From positions 1 through 64,000 of the forward strand of contig NZ_PKUU01000014.1 of the NCBI RefSeq assembly GCF_002899675.1: a DNA stretch of 64,000 nt, read 5' to 3'. This document shows positions 45,511 through 54,436 of this stretch, piece after piece. Numbering within the stretch: position 1 is the stretch's first letter; every line of letters starts with the position of its first letter. The DNA comes from Clostridium sp. chh4-2 (GTDB lineage: Bacteria; Bacillota; Clostridia; Lachnospirales; Lachnospiraceae). The notes beneath the pieces were generated by a model. It was not told the DNA's origin, searched no databases, and was given only the letters and a program-made list of their open reading frames with translations. A program made the position numbers and the translations under genes.

Positions 45511-45618
45511 AGGTCTTATGTCATTTCTCTAATATTTTCCTGTTGAGGAAAGCGGGATGGTTCGTCCCCTCCTTCTGCGTATGCAAGCTTTTGCCAAGTA
45601 CCAATTCATTCTTACCCA

Positions 45619-46863
45619 TTAATTCTTTAAATGCTTGGCTTTACTGGCCGCATGATCCACGATGGAGTCCTTTTGGAGAAAACTGGCCCGCTTAATGATA
45701 TCGGTTCCGAACTTGCTGCGGAGCTGGTCCACGGTCTTTTCCAGATCCTTCATTTTTCTGGACTGTTCCGTTTCAAAAAGGCTTAGCTGGCAATAGCTGT
45801 CATCATTGATTTTAGTGGCGCGGACGCCCATCAGGCGGACCGGGGTGCGGTCCCAGAATTCTTTTAACAGCTGGCAGGAACTGCGGTAAAGATCCTGAGT
45901 GGAGTCGGTGGGAGTATTTAAAGTCATTTGATGAGACTGGGTTTTGAATTCCCAGTCTTTTAATTCCACGCAGACACAACTGCACAGCACATGATCGGCT
46001 CTCAGCCTGGCTCCCACAGTTTCACACAAAGAGAGCAGCACCTGGTTGGCCGTTTCAAAGTCCGATACATCCCGGGACAGAGTGATGCTGTTGCCGTAAC
46101 CTTTATTGACCGGTTCCTTAGGGGCTACGGGATCGTCATCGATTCCATTGGCATACTGGTGGATCAAAATTGCGTATTTTTCGCCTAAAAGGTTTTTTAA
46201 TAGATTGACGTCATAGCGGGCCAGTTCTCCGATGGTGTGGATACCGATGCTTTCCATCTTACGCTGCGCGGCCCCGCCCACGAAAAATAATTCTCGGATA
46301 GTCAGCGGCCACATCTTTTGGGGAACTTCATCGGCGAACAGGGTGTGGCAGAGATCCGGCTTTTCAAAATCCGAGGCCATCTTTGCTAAAAGCTTATTAG
46401 GGGCGATGCCGATGTTTACCGTAAATCCCAGCTCGTCTTTAATCCGCTCCCGGATCCGGTTGGCGGTTTCCACCGGCTCTCCAAACAGATGGATGGTTTC
46501 CGTCATGTCTAAAAATGCCTCGTCAATGCTGAATTTCTCGATATCAGGCGTATATTCTTCCAAAAGATGAATTAATTTCTTCGAATAGGCGGTATACAAT
46601 TCAAAATGAGAGGGAACCACGAGAAGCTGGGGACACTTTTTCAGCGCTTGTGCCAGCGGTTCCCCGGTGGTTATACCATATTTTTTCGCAGGAGTGGATT
46701 TGGCCAGTACAATGCCATGGCGTTTCGAAGCGTCTCCGCCAACGGCAGAGGGAATCAGCCGTAGATCTAAGGCCTCAGGATCTATGGAAAGCCGGTGGAC
46801 GGATTCCCAGCTTAAAAAGGCGGAATTTACATCAATATGAAAGATTAAACGGCTCTGTTCCAA
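45619..46863 (-). CDS. dinB: DNA polymerase IV (Y-family translesion polymerase)
   Basis: A 414-residue error-prone polymerase. Catalytic motifs: FHIDVNSAFLSWE at the N terminus (first metal-binding Asp) and EKFSIDEAFLDMT (second Asp/Glu pair). The Y-family helix-hairpin-helix part is at FFVGGAAQRKMESIGIHTIGEL, and the little-finger domain at GNSITLSRDVSD. No classical beta-clamp peptide is obvious, although CQLSLFETEQS near the C terminus is a good clamp-binding candidate (QLSLF). GGAGGTGAT lies close upstream of the ATG. Confidence 0.94.
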   Translation of the reverse strand: MEQSRLIFHIDVNSAFLSWESVHRLSIDPEALDLRLIPSAVGGDASKRHGIVLAKSTPAKKYGITTGEPLAQALKKCPQLLVVPSHFELYTAYSKKLIHLLEEYTPDIEKFSIDEAFLDMTETIHLFGEPVETANRIRERIKDELGFTVNIGIAPNKLLAKMASDFEKPDLCHTLFADEVPQKMWPLTIRELFFVGGAAQRKMESIGIHTIGELARYDVNLLKNLLGEKYAILIHQYANGIDDDPVAPKEPVNKGYGNSITLSRDVSDFETANQVLLSLCETVGARLRADHVLCSCVCVELKDWEFKTQSHQMTLNTPTDSTQDLYRSSCQLLKEFWDRTPVRLMGVRATKINDDSYCQLSLFETEQSRKMKDLEKTVDQLRSKFGTDIIKRASFLQKDSIVDHAASKAKHLKN

Positions 46864-46999
46864 ATCATCACCTCCTGATAACGAACACTTGTACTCCTTA
46901 TTATAGCGGATTCCTCATTAAAATCCAAGACAGGACGGCGTATAAAATGAAAAAATAACGAATAGGATAAATTAATTGCAGAGTTCAGGATGTGGCTGA

Positions 47000-48253
47000 A
47001 TGATACGGAAAATAACGGTTTTTTTGATCGTGATAATAATGATGATGGTTCAAACCGCGGCGTTTACTTCCTATGGGGAAGAGGAGGAAGGAAAAAAGGA
47101 GGATTTTAACCTGTATTCCCAGTCTGCGGTTTTAATTGACGGCGATTCCGGGCGCATTTTGTATGGGAAAAATGAGGAGCAGCAAAGGCCCATGGCCAGC
47201 ACCACCAAGATCATGACGTGTATCCTGGCGCTGGAACACGGCAGTTTAGACGATGTGGTCACCGCTTCCTCCAATGCGGCGGCCCAGCCCAAGGTACATC
47301 TTTCGGTGCGGAACGGGGAAGAGTTTTATTTAAAGGACCTTTTATACTCTCTGATGCTGGAATCCCATAACGATTCAGCGGTGATGATTGCAGAACATAT
47401 CGGCGGAAGCGTGGAAGGGTTTGCGGCTATGATGAACCAGAAAGCCCGTGATTTAGGCTGCAATGATTCCTTTTTTATCACGCCCAACGGGCTGGACGCG
47501 AAGGTGAGCATGGAAGGGCAGGAAAAGATGCATTCCACAAGCGCTGCGGATCTGAGCCGGATCATGAAATACTGCGTGATGGATTCGCCTAAAAAAGAAG
47601 AATTTCTGGAGATAACCAGAACCCAGAATTATTATTTTACAGATGTGGGGGGAAAGAGGTCTTTTAATTGTGTCAACCATAACGCGCTTCTGTCCATGAT
47701 GGACAGTGCTCTGTCGGGAAAGACCGGATTTACCGGAGGGGCGGGATATTCCTATGTAGGGGCGGTGAGAAAGGACGACAGGACTTTCGTTATCGCGCTT
47801 TTGGGGTGCGGATGGCCGCCCCATAAAACATATAAGTGGTCGGATGCCAGGACCCTGTTTCAATACGGTCTGGACAATTACCGGTATAAGGACGTATTTG
47901 AAGAAGTGGATTTAAAGCCGGTTACCGTTTCCATGGGGATTTCCGAAAATGGTGATATCAGCCAGGACCCGGCATGCAAGCTTTCCCTCCTGTTAAAACC
48001 GGAAGAAAAGGAACTGAGAGTGCTGATGAATGACCAGGAACATGTGGAAGTTTCCTGCCGGATTCCGAAGAATTTAAAAGCGCCTGTTTACGCCAATACC
48101 CCGGTGGGAAGCGTTACTTACAGCCTGAATGGGGAGAATATAAAGGTGTATCCGGTTTATGCATGCAGTACAATTGAAAAGATTAATTTTAAGTGGTGCC
48201 TGAATAAAATCACAAATTCACTATTAAGCGGGATTACTTGTCCGCAATTTTAG
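47000..48253 (+). CDS. D-alanyl-D-alanine carboxypeptidase (peptidase S11)
   Basis: A 417-residue penicillin-binding protein that trims the terminal D-Ala of peptidoglycan stems. A signal peptide (IRKITVFLIVIIMMMVQTAAF) precedes the catalytic domain with S67-T-T-K70 (SxxK), SHNDSA (SxN-like) and GKTGFTGGA (KTG). A C-terminal domain follows. The S11 group includes housekeeping DacA and sporulation DacB/DacF types; the sequence does not decide, though the context of other envelope genes fits either. Confidence 0.92.
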   Translation: MIRKITVFLIVIIMMMVQTAAFTSYGEEEEGKKEDFNLYSQSAVLIDGDSGRILYGKNEEQQRPMASTTKIMTCILALEHGSLDDVVTASSNAAAQPKVHLSVRNGEEFYLKDLLYSLMLESHNDSAVMIAEHIGGSVEGFAAMMNQKARDLGCNDSFFITPNGLDAKVSMEGQEKMHSTSAADLSRIMKYCVMDSPKKEEFLEITRTQNYYFTDVGGKRSFNCVNHNALLSMMDSALSGKTGFTGGAGYSYVGAVRKDDRTFVIALLGCGWPPHKTYKWSDARTLFQYGLDNYRYKDVFEEVDLKPVTVSMGISENGDISQDPACKLSLLLKPEEKELRVLMNDQEHVEVSCRIPKNLKAPVYANTPVGSVTYSLNGENIKVYPVYACSTIEKINFKWCLNKITNSLLSGITCPQF

Positions 48254-48273
48254 AATATTTAACCAAATATTAC

Positions 48274-48302
48274 TTGATATTTTGCAGTAAACGTTATACA
48301 AT
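48274..48302 (+). promoter_or_regulatory. Promoter of the decarboxylase operon
   Basis: TTGATA (48274-48279), 17 bases, TACAAT (48297-48302). A palindrome CGTTAATAACG lies in the leader near 48340 and could be an operator. Confidence 0.55.
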
Positions 48303-48393
48303 TATAATCGGCAGAAATTGGATTTACTGTGGGGTTGTTTCGTTAATAACGTGACAATCACCATCAAAATATTTAAAAATGGAGGACTGCAAA

Positions 48394-49848
48394 ATGAGTA
48401 ATTCAGCACAATCATCAGCAAGTAACAGAATTAATTCTTTACTTGATGAGAACAGTTTTGTTGAAGTTGGGGCTTATGTAACTGCTAGAAGCACCGATTT
48501 TAACATGACAGCACAAGAAACACCTGCTGACGGTGTAGTAACCGGTTATGGTACCATCGAAGGCAACCTTGTGTATGTGTACAGCCAGGACGCGTCTGTT
48601 TTAGGCGGATCTTTAGGCGAGATGCACGCAAAAAAAATCTCCAATATTTATGCATTGGCTATGAAGATGGGGGCACCGGTAGTCGGACTGATCGACTGCG
48701 CAGGTTTACGCTTACAGGAGGCAACCGATGCTCTTAACGGTTTTGGCCAGTTGTATTTGAGTCAGACCATGGCTTCTGGGGTTATTCCACAGATTTCAGC
48801 AATTTTCGGTACATGCGGCGGCGGTATGGCAGTATCAGCCGCTATCACGGACTTTACGCTGATGGAAGAGAAAAAAGGCAAATTATTCGTAAACTCACCG
48901 AATGCAATTGATGACAATTATACGGAGAAGTGCAACACCGCATCCGCAGCATTCCAGAGCGAAGAAGTGGGCCTGGTAGATTTTACAGGAGATGAAGCCT
49001 CCATATTAAACCAGATCAGAGCTTTAGTATCAATTCTTCCAGCTAATAACGAAGATGATATGTCTTATGATGAATGCACCGACGAGTTAAACAGGGTTTG
49101 TGAAGGCCTTGAGAACTGTGTTGGTGATACCAGCCTTGCATTAACCATGATTTCAGATGATAACTTCTTTATGGAAGTAAAAGCAGCTTACGAACCTTCC
49201 ATGGTAACCGGTTTTATCCGCCTGAATGGTACAACCGTTGGCTGCGTGGCAAACCGCAGTGAAAAGTATGATGAAAAAGGTGATAAGGCTGCAGAATATG
49301 ACGCTGTGCTGACATCCAGAGGATGTAAGAAAGCGGCAGACTTTGTATCATTTTGTGATGCGTTCAACATTCCTTTACTGACACTTGTCAATGTAAAAGG
49401 ATATGCCGCAACGAAATGCAGCGAAAAGAATATGGCAAAGGCAGCAGGACGTTTAACTTATGCATTTGCTAACGCAAGTGTTCCTAAAGTAACTGTTATC
49501 GCAGGCGAAGCTTATGGAACCGCATACTTAACCATGAACAGCAAAGCGATCGGCGCTGATATCGTATATGCATGGCCGGACGCAACCATCGGAATGATGG
49601 ATTCGACAGCAGCTGTTAAGATCATGTATGCAGATGAAATCGGCAAAGCGGATAACGGCGCAGCTCTCATTCAGGAGAAGGCAGCTCAGTATCAGGAACT
49701 GCAGTCAAGCGCTCTCGCAGCAGCTAAGAGAGGATATGTGGATGACATTGTAAATCCGGAAGACACCAGAAAGAGAGTGATCGCAGCATTTGAAATGTTA
49801 TTCACAAAGAGAGAGGATCGTCCAAGTAAAAAACATGGTACGGTTTAG
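48394..49848 (+). CDS. Acyl-CoA carboxyltransferase subunit (MmdA / transcarboxylase 12S-like)
   Basis: A 484-residue crotonase-fold carboxyltransferase. Recognisable segments are FVEVGAYVTARSTDF, ADGVVTGYGTIEGNLVYVYSQD, GGSLGEMHAKKI (CoA region), FGTCGGGMAVSAA, and in the second half LVNVKGYAATKCSE and GEAYGTAYLTMNSK. In relatives it moves CO2 between methylmalonyl-CoA (or another acyl-CoA) and biotin. It is somewhat shorter and more diverged than typical MmdA, so the acyl-CoA is uncertain. GGAGG precedes the ATG at 48394. First gene of a five-gene operon with OadG-like, biotin carrier, OadB and OadA-like genes. Confidence 0.85.
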   Translation: MSNSAQSSASNRINSLLDENSFVEVGAYVTARSTDFNMTAQETPADGVVTGYGTIEGNLVYVYSQDASVLGGSLGEMHAKKISNIYALAMKMGAPVVGLIDCAGLRLQEATDALNGFGQLYLSQTMASGVIPQISAIFGTCGGGMAVSAAITDFTLMEEKKGKLFVNSPNAIDDNYTEKCNTASAAFQSEEVGLVDFTGDEASILNQIRALVSILPANNEDDMSYDECTDELNRVCEGLENCVGDTSLALTMISDDNFFMEVKAAYEPSMVTGFIRLNGTTVGCVANRSEKYDEKGDKAAEYDAVLTSRGCKKAADFVSFCDAFNIPLLTLVNVKGYAATKCSEKNMAKAAGRLTYAFANASVPKVTVIAGEAYGTAYLTMNSKAIGADIVYAWPDATIGMMDSTAAVKIMYADEIGKADNGAALIQEKAAQYQELQSSALAAAKRGYVDDIVNPEDTRKRVIAAFEMLFTKREDRPSKKHGTV

Positions 49849-49865
49849 AATGAGGTGACAGGTAT

Positions 49866-50633
49866 ATGAAACTGAAAATAAAACGAGTAATGTTAGCATT
49901 ATGCATGGTAACCTGCCTCTTTTTATCCGCCTGCAGCACAGCGAAGGATGATGCAAGTTCTTCTGTAGAGCCGGGACTGGCAATGACGCTGCAGGAGATT
50001 TCCAAGGATACGCTTTCGCAGTTTGCCAATATGACTGACGAGCAGTATGCTATGACTCTGGCTCAGGCAGAGAAATCCGGATATACGGCTATGGCTACCG
50101 GTCTTGCTTCCTGGAACAGTGTAAAAGATGATCTTGGCGCATTTGTATCTGTAGACGATACTTTAGTTACAAAAACTGAAGACGGATACAGCATCGAAGT
50201 ATCTGCTACATTTGAAAAACGTGAAGTGAAAGTTAATATCGGTATCAATGAAGAGGTGTCTGAATATACGGCCATGTCATTCTCTCCTGTTTACACAACC
50301 GGAGAAAACCTGACAAAAGCGGGAATGAATACCTTGATGGGTATGGGTACCGTATTTATCGTATTGATCTTCATCAGTCTTTTGATCGGATGCTTTAAGT
50401 TCATCAACGCATTTGAGCAGAAGATGAAAAACAATGCGAAGAAAGAATCTGTGGCAGCACCGGCACCGGCTCCTGTACAGGCAGCACCTGTTGAAGAAGA
50501 GGAACTGGTTGATGATTTGGAACTGGTAGCAGTTATCACAGCAGCGATTGCAGCTGCCGCGAATACATCGTCAGACGGTTTGGTAGTGCGTTCAATCAAG
50601 AGAGCACCGTCGGCAAAATGGAAAAAAGCTTAA
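49866..50633 (+). CDS. OadG-family subunit fused to an N-terminal lipoprotein domain
   Basis: A 255-residue protein with three parts. First, a lipoprotein signal with lipobox LSAC (Cys about 24) and a ~130-residue extracytoplasmic domain resembling DUF3887. Second, one membrane helix (MGMGTVFIVLIFISLLIGC). Third, an OadG-like cytoplasmic tail with an Ala/Pro linker and LVAVITAAIAAAAN ... VVRSIKRA. OadG subunits normally hold the decarboxylase together and have only the helix and tail, so the lipoprotein head is an addition. It starts 17 bases after the first gene. Confidence 0.88.
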   Translation: MKLKIKRVMLALCMVTCLFLSACSTAKDDASSSVEPGLAMTLQEISKDTLSQFANMTDEQYAMTLAQAEKSGYTAMATGLASWNSVKDDLGAFVSVDDTLVTKTEDGYSIEVSATFEKREVKVNIGINEEVSEYTAMSFSPVYTTGENLTKAGMNTLMGMGTVFIVLIFISLLIGCFKFINAFEQKMKNNAKKESVAAPAPAPVQAAPVEEEELVDDLELVAVITAAIAAAANTSSDGLVVRSIKRAPSAKWKKA

Positions 50634-50654
50634 TCTATTAGGAGGATTATCATC

Positions 50655-51023
50655 ATGAAAAATTATACAATTACAGTTAATGGTAATGTTTATGAAGTAA
50701 CCGTAGAAGAAGGAACAGGAAGCGCAGCAGCAGCTCCGGCCGCAGCACCTAAGGCAGCTCCAAAAGCGGCACCGAAAGCAGCTCCTAAGGCAGCAGCAGG
50801 CGCAGCAGGTTCCGTAGCAGTATCCGCTCCTATGCCAGGAAAGATCCTTGCGGTAAAAGCAAGCGTTGGACAGGCTGTAAAACGCGGCGAAGTACTGCTT
50901 GTTTTGGAAGCAATGAAGATGGAAAATGAAATCGTAGCTCCTCAGGATGGAACAGTTGCTAGTATTAATGTAGCAGTAGGTGATTCAGTAGAAGCAGGCG
51001 CAACAATTGCTACATTAAACTAG
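50655..51023 (+). CDS. Biotin carrier protein (decarboxylase gamma / transcarboxylase 1.3S-like)
   Basis: A 122-residue protein with a short N-terminal strand region, a flexible Ala/Pro/Lys linker ([17 protein letters not shown]), and a biotinyl domain with the attachment lysine in EAMKMENEI. It carries carboxybiotin between the carboxyltransferases and the membrane beta subunit. It is the only biotin domain in the operon, as the OadA-like protein lacks one. Confidence 0.94.
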   Translation: MKNYTITVNGNVYEVTVEEGTGSAAAAPAAAPKAAPKAAPKAAPKAAAGAAGSVAVSAPMPGKILAVKASVGQAVKRGEVLLVLEAMKMENEIVAPQDGTVASINVAVGDSVEAGATIATLN

Positions 51024-51065
51024 GAATGATGCGAATTAGCGCAGATTCCGGATGGAGGGATTAAG

Positions 51066-52217
51066 ATGGATTATATAACAACAACATTCACAAACCTTCT
51101 TCAGCAGACAGCATTTTTAAACCTGACAGGTGGAAACCTGATTATGATAGGTGTGGCGTGTATCTTTTTATACCTCGCGATTAAAAAAGGTTTTGAACCA
51201 CTGCTTTTGGTACCAATTGCATTTGGTATGCTGTTAGTCAATATCTATCCTGAGATTATGGCTAGCCCTGAAGATACTTCAAACGGTGTGGGTGGTTTGC
51301 TTCATTATTTCTATGTATTGGATGAATGGAGTATATTGCCTTCCCTGATTTTCATGGGTGTTGGTGCGATGACAGACTTCGGTCCGCTGATCGCCAACCC
51401 TAAGAGCTTTTTGCTTGGTGCAGCAGCTCAGTTTGGCATTTATTCCGCATATTTTCTGGCAATATTTATGGGATTCAACGATAAGGCAGCAGCAGCTATC
51501 TCCATCATCGGCGGTGCAGACGGCCCTACTTCCATCTTCCTGGCAGGTAAACTGGGACAGGTTGAATTCATGGGACCGATTGCAGTAGCGGCTTATTCCT
51601 ATATGGCGCTGGTTCCGATTATCCAGCCGCCGATTATGAAGTTATTCACAACGGAAAAAGAGCGTAAGATTAAGATGGAACAGTTAAGACCTGTTTCCAA
51701 ACTGGAAAAGATCCTCTTCCCGATTATCGTTACCATCGTGGTATGTATGATTCTTCCGTCAACCGCTCCGCTTGTTGGTATGCTCATGCTCGGTAACCTG
51801 TTCAGAGAGTCCGGCGTTGTTAAACAGCTGTCCGAAACAGCTTCTAACGCTTTAATGTACATTGTAGTTATCCTTCTGGGAACATCCGTAGGCGCAACTA
51901 CAAGTGCGGAAGCTTTCTTAAAGGTTACTACTTTAAAGATCGTTGCTCTCGGGCTGATTGCATTTGCAGTCGGTACTGCAGCAGGTGTTCTGTTCGGTAA
52001 ATTGATGTGTTTGGCAACCGGAGGAAAGGTGAATCCGCTGATCGGTTCGGCAGGAGTTTCCGCAGTTCCGATGGCAGCACGTGTATCTCAGAAGGTGGGT
52101 TCTGAAGCAGATCCTACAAACTTCCTGCTGATGCATGCGATGGGACCAAACGTAGCAGGTGTTATCGGTACTGCAGTAGCAGCAGGTACCTTTATGGCAA
52201 TCTTTGGAGTGAGATAA
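51066..52217 (+). CDS. oadB: Sodium-pumping decarboxylase beta subunit (OadB/MmdB family)
   Basis: A 383-residue integral membrane protein that decarboxylates carboxybiotin and exports sodium. Family motifs: [19 protein letters not shown], then [20 protein letters not shown] with the conserved Asp/Ser of the cation site, and [13 protein letters not shown] and [13 protein letters not shown] near the end. GGAGGG precedes the ATG. It gives the operon the ability to store decarboxylation energy as a sodium gradient. Confidence 0.96.
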   Translation: MDYITTTFTNLLQQTAFLNLTGGNLIMIGVACIFLYLAIKKGFEPLLLVPIAFGMLLVNIYPEIMASPEDTSNGVGGLLHYFYVLDEWSILPSLIFMGVGAMTDFGPLIANPKSFLLGAAAQFGIYSAYFLAIFMGFNDKAAAAISIIGGADGPTSIFLAGKLGQVEFMGPIAVAAYSYMALVPIIQPPIMKLFTTEKERKIKMEQLRPVSKLEKILFPIIVTIVVCMILPSTAPLVGMLMLGNLFRESGVVKQLSETASNALMYIVVILLGTSVGATTSAEAFLKVTTLKIVALGLIAFAVGTAAGVLFGKLMCLATGGKVNPLIGSAGVSAVPMAARVSQKVGSEADPTNFLLMHAMGPNVAGVIGTAVAAGTFMAIFGVR

Positions 52218-52245
52218 ATTTGGAATTATTATAGGAGGTAACATA

Positions 52246-53658
52246 ATGGCAGAGATAGAGAAAAGACCGGTTAAGATTGTGGAAACCGTCCTTCGTGACG
52301 CCCATCAGTCTTTGCTGGCAACCAGAATGACCACAGAGCAGATGCTCCCGATCGTTGATAAGATGGATCAGGTTGGCTACTTCGCAGTAGAATGCTGGGG
52401 CGGTGCAACATTTGATGCATGCCTTCGTTTCTTAAAAGAAGATCCGTGGATCAGACTTAGAAAATTAAGAGATGGATTTAAAAATACAAAATTACAGATG
52501 CTGTTCAGAGGACAGAACATTCTGGGATATAACCACTATGCAGATGACGTTGTGGAATATTTCGTACAGAAATCAATCGCCAATGGTATTGATATCATCA
52601 GAATTTTCGACTGTCTGAACGATATCCGTAACCTTCAGACAGCAGTTAAAGCTGCCAACAGAGAAAAAGGACATGCTCAGGTAGCTCTTTGCTATACTCT
52701 TGGCGATGCTTATACTCTGGACTATTGGAAAAACATTGCAAAAGAGATCGAAGATATGGGCGCTGACTCTATCTGTATCAAGGATATGGCCGGTCTGTTG
52801 ACACCATACAAAGCGGAAGAACTGGTAGCTGCATTAAAAGCGTCCACCAAACTTCCAATCGATCTTCATACACATTACACATCAGGTGTTGCTTCTATGA
52901 CTTATTTAAAAGCAGTAGAAGCAGGCTGCGATATCATCGATACCGCAATGTCACCGCTCGCTCTTGGAACCAGCCAGCCGGCAACTGAGGTTATGGTTGA
53001 GACATTCAGAGATACACCATATGACACAGGCTGCAACCAGCAGCTTTTGGCAGAGATTTGTGAATACTTCACACCAATCCGTGAAGAAGCATTAAAGAGC
53101 GGCCGTTTAAGTCCTAAGATGCTTGGTGTTAACATCAAAACACTTCAGTATCAGGTACCTGGCGGAATGTTATCCAACCTGTTAGGACAGCTGAAGGAAG
53201 CGGGACAGGAAGACAAGTTTACAGCAGTTCTGGAAGAAGTTCCAAGAGTGCGTAAAGACTTCGGTGAGCCGCCTCTGGTTACTCCGTCTTCACAGATTGT
53301 TGGTACCCAGGCAGTTCTTAACGTAATCAGCGGCGAACGCTACAAGATGGTTACGAAAGAGTCCAAGAAGATCCTTATGGGTGAATTCGGACAGACTGTA
53401 AAACCATTTAATCCTGAGGTTCAGAAGAAGGTTGTTGGAGACGAAGCTCCGATTACCTGCAGACCTGCAGATTTAATCCCTGCACAGCTTCCTCAGTTTG
53501 AGAAAGAATGTGCTCAGTGGAAACAGCAGGATGAAGATGTATTATCCTATGCGCTGTTCCCGGCTGTAGCAAAGGAATTCTTCCAGTACAGAGAAGCACA
53601 GCAGTCTAAGATTGACCCGGCGGCAGCTGACACAAAAAGCAAAGCTTATCCGGTATAA
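52246..53658 (+). CDS. Oxaloacetate decarboxylase alpha / transcarboxylase 5S-like carboxyltransferase
   Basis: A 470-residue pyruvate/oxaloacetate carboxyltransferase. TIM barrel with ETVLRDAHQSLLATRM (metal Asp), ECWGGATFDACLRFL, IKDMAGLLTPYKAEELV (biotin-carboxylated Lys region) and HTHYTSGVASMTYLKA (metal His-x-His). A conserved C-terminal domain (GGMLSNLLGQLKEAGQ) follows, but the biotinyl domain of full-length OadA is absent, as in the 5S subunit of propionibacterial transcarboxylase. GGAGG precedes the ATG. Last gene of the operon; a terminator follows. Confidence 0.94.
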   Translation: MAEIEKRPVKIVETVLRDAHQSLLATRMTTEQMLPIVDKMDQVGYFAVECWGGATFDACLRFLKEDPWIRLRKLRDGFKNTKLQMLFRGQNILGYNHYADDVVEYFVQKSIANGIDIIRIFDCLNDIRNLQTAVKAANREKGHAQVALCYTLGDAYTLDYWKNIAKEIEDMGADSICIKDMAGLLTPYKAEELVAALKASTKLPIDLHTHYTSGVASMTYLKAVEAGCDIIDTAMSPLALGTSQPATEVMVETFRDTPYDTGCNQQLLAEICEYFTPIREEALKSGRLSPKMLGVNIKTLQYQVPGGMLSNLLGQLKEAGQEDKFTAVLEEVPRVRKDFGEPPLVTPSSQIVGTQAVLNVISGERYKMVTKESKKILMGEFGQTVKPFNPEVQKKVVGDEAPITCRPADLIPAQLPQFEKECAQWKQQDEDVLSYALFPAVAKEFFQYREAQQSKIDPAAADTKSKAYPV

Positions 53659-53670
53659 TAAGTAATAAAA

Positions 53671-53713
53671 CGGCCGGCCTGCGGACATAAAACGCAGGGT
53701 CCGGCTGTTTTTT
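53671..53713 (+). terminator. Terminator of the decarboxylase operon
   Basis: The GC-rich stem CGGCCGG-CC-TGCG (53671-53683) pairs with CGCAGGGTCCGGCTG (53693-53707), followed by six T. Confidence 0.8.
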
Positions 53714-53784
53714 GAGTTATAAGATCCGGCGTTAAAGGCCGGGGAAAAAGCAAAACAGTTATTGGAAGAAATGAGAGAATAAAC

Positions 53785-54294
53785 ATGAAATTTACCTATT
53801 GTCCGGACTGCGGAAAAAAATTAACAGAAAAAGAGATCGGGGACGAGGGGCTTGTGCCTTATTGTCCGGAATGCGGCCGTCCTTGGTTCGCATTATCATA
53901 CACCTGCACGATTACTCTGGTGGTGAATGAAGAAAATGAAATTGCCCTGATTCGTCAGGGGTATGTGTCGGAAACGAATTATGTGTGCATTGCCGGTTAT
54001 ATGAAACCGGGTGAGAGCGGGGAAACGACAGCGGCCAGGGAAGTGGAAGAGGAACTGGGGCTGAAACCATATAAGATAACATACGTGAACAGCTACCCAT
54101 TTGAACGGAAGGATATGCTGATGCTGGGATTTACGGCCAGAGTAAAAAAGGCGGATTTCCACATTTCACAGGAAGTGGATAAGGCAGAGTGGTTTACTTA
54201 TCAGGAAGCTGTGGAGAAATTGAGGCCGGGAAGCATTGCGCAGCAGCTTTGCATGGAAGGATATTGTATGATTGAGAAAGAATGCGGAATATAA
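53785..54294 (+). CDS. Nudix hydrolase with N-terminal zinc ribbon
   Basis: A 169-residue protein. A zinc ribbon (YCPDCGKK and YCPECGRP) is followed by a Nudix domain whose box reads GYMKPGESGETTAAREVEEELG, split here as GYMKPGE then REVEEELG with the catalytic glutamates. Zinc ribbon plus Nudix recalls NADH pyrophosphatase (NudC), but the protein is much shorter and lacks the SQPWPFPxS motif, so the substrate is open. Confidence 0.88.
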   Translation: MKFTYCPDCGKKLTEKEIGDEGLVPYCPECGRPWFALSYTCTITLVVNEENEIALIRQGYVSETNYVCIAGYMKPGESGETTAAREVEEELGLKPYKITYVNSYPFERKDMLMLGFTARVKKADFHISQEVDKAEWFTYQEAVEKLRPGSIAQQLCMEGYCMIEKECGI

Positions 54295-54346
54295 TTTAAA
54301 ACTTTCTTACAATATATACCAATTATGTGAACTTTTTTTGAATTTG

Positions 54347-54376
54347 TTGACAGGGCATAACATTTTTCATTATAAT
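54347..54376 (+). promoter_or_regulatory. Promoter of the glucosaminidase gene
   Basis: TTGACA (54347-54352), 18 bases, TATAAT (54371-54376), about 60 bases before the start codon. Confidence 0.75.
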
Positions 54377-54436
54377 GGGTTTAATGCCATAAATGGAAAG
54401 ATTATGTAACTTTAAATGGCACATAGGAGAAAATAC

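Noticed and set aside
53785..54294. Naming the Nudix protein NudC
   Set aside because: It has the zinc ribbon but is much shorter and lacks the SQPWPFPxS signature.
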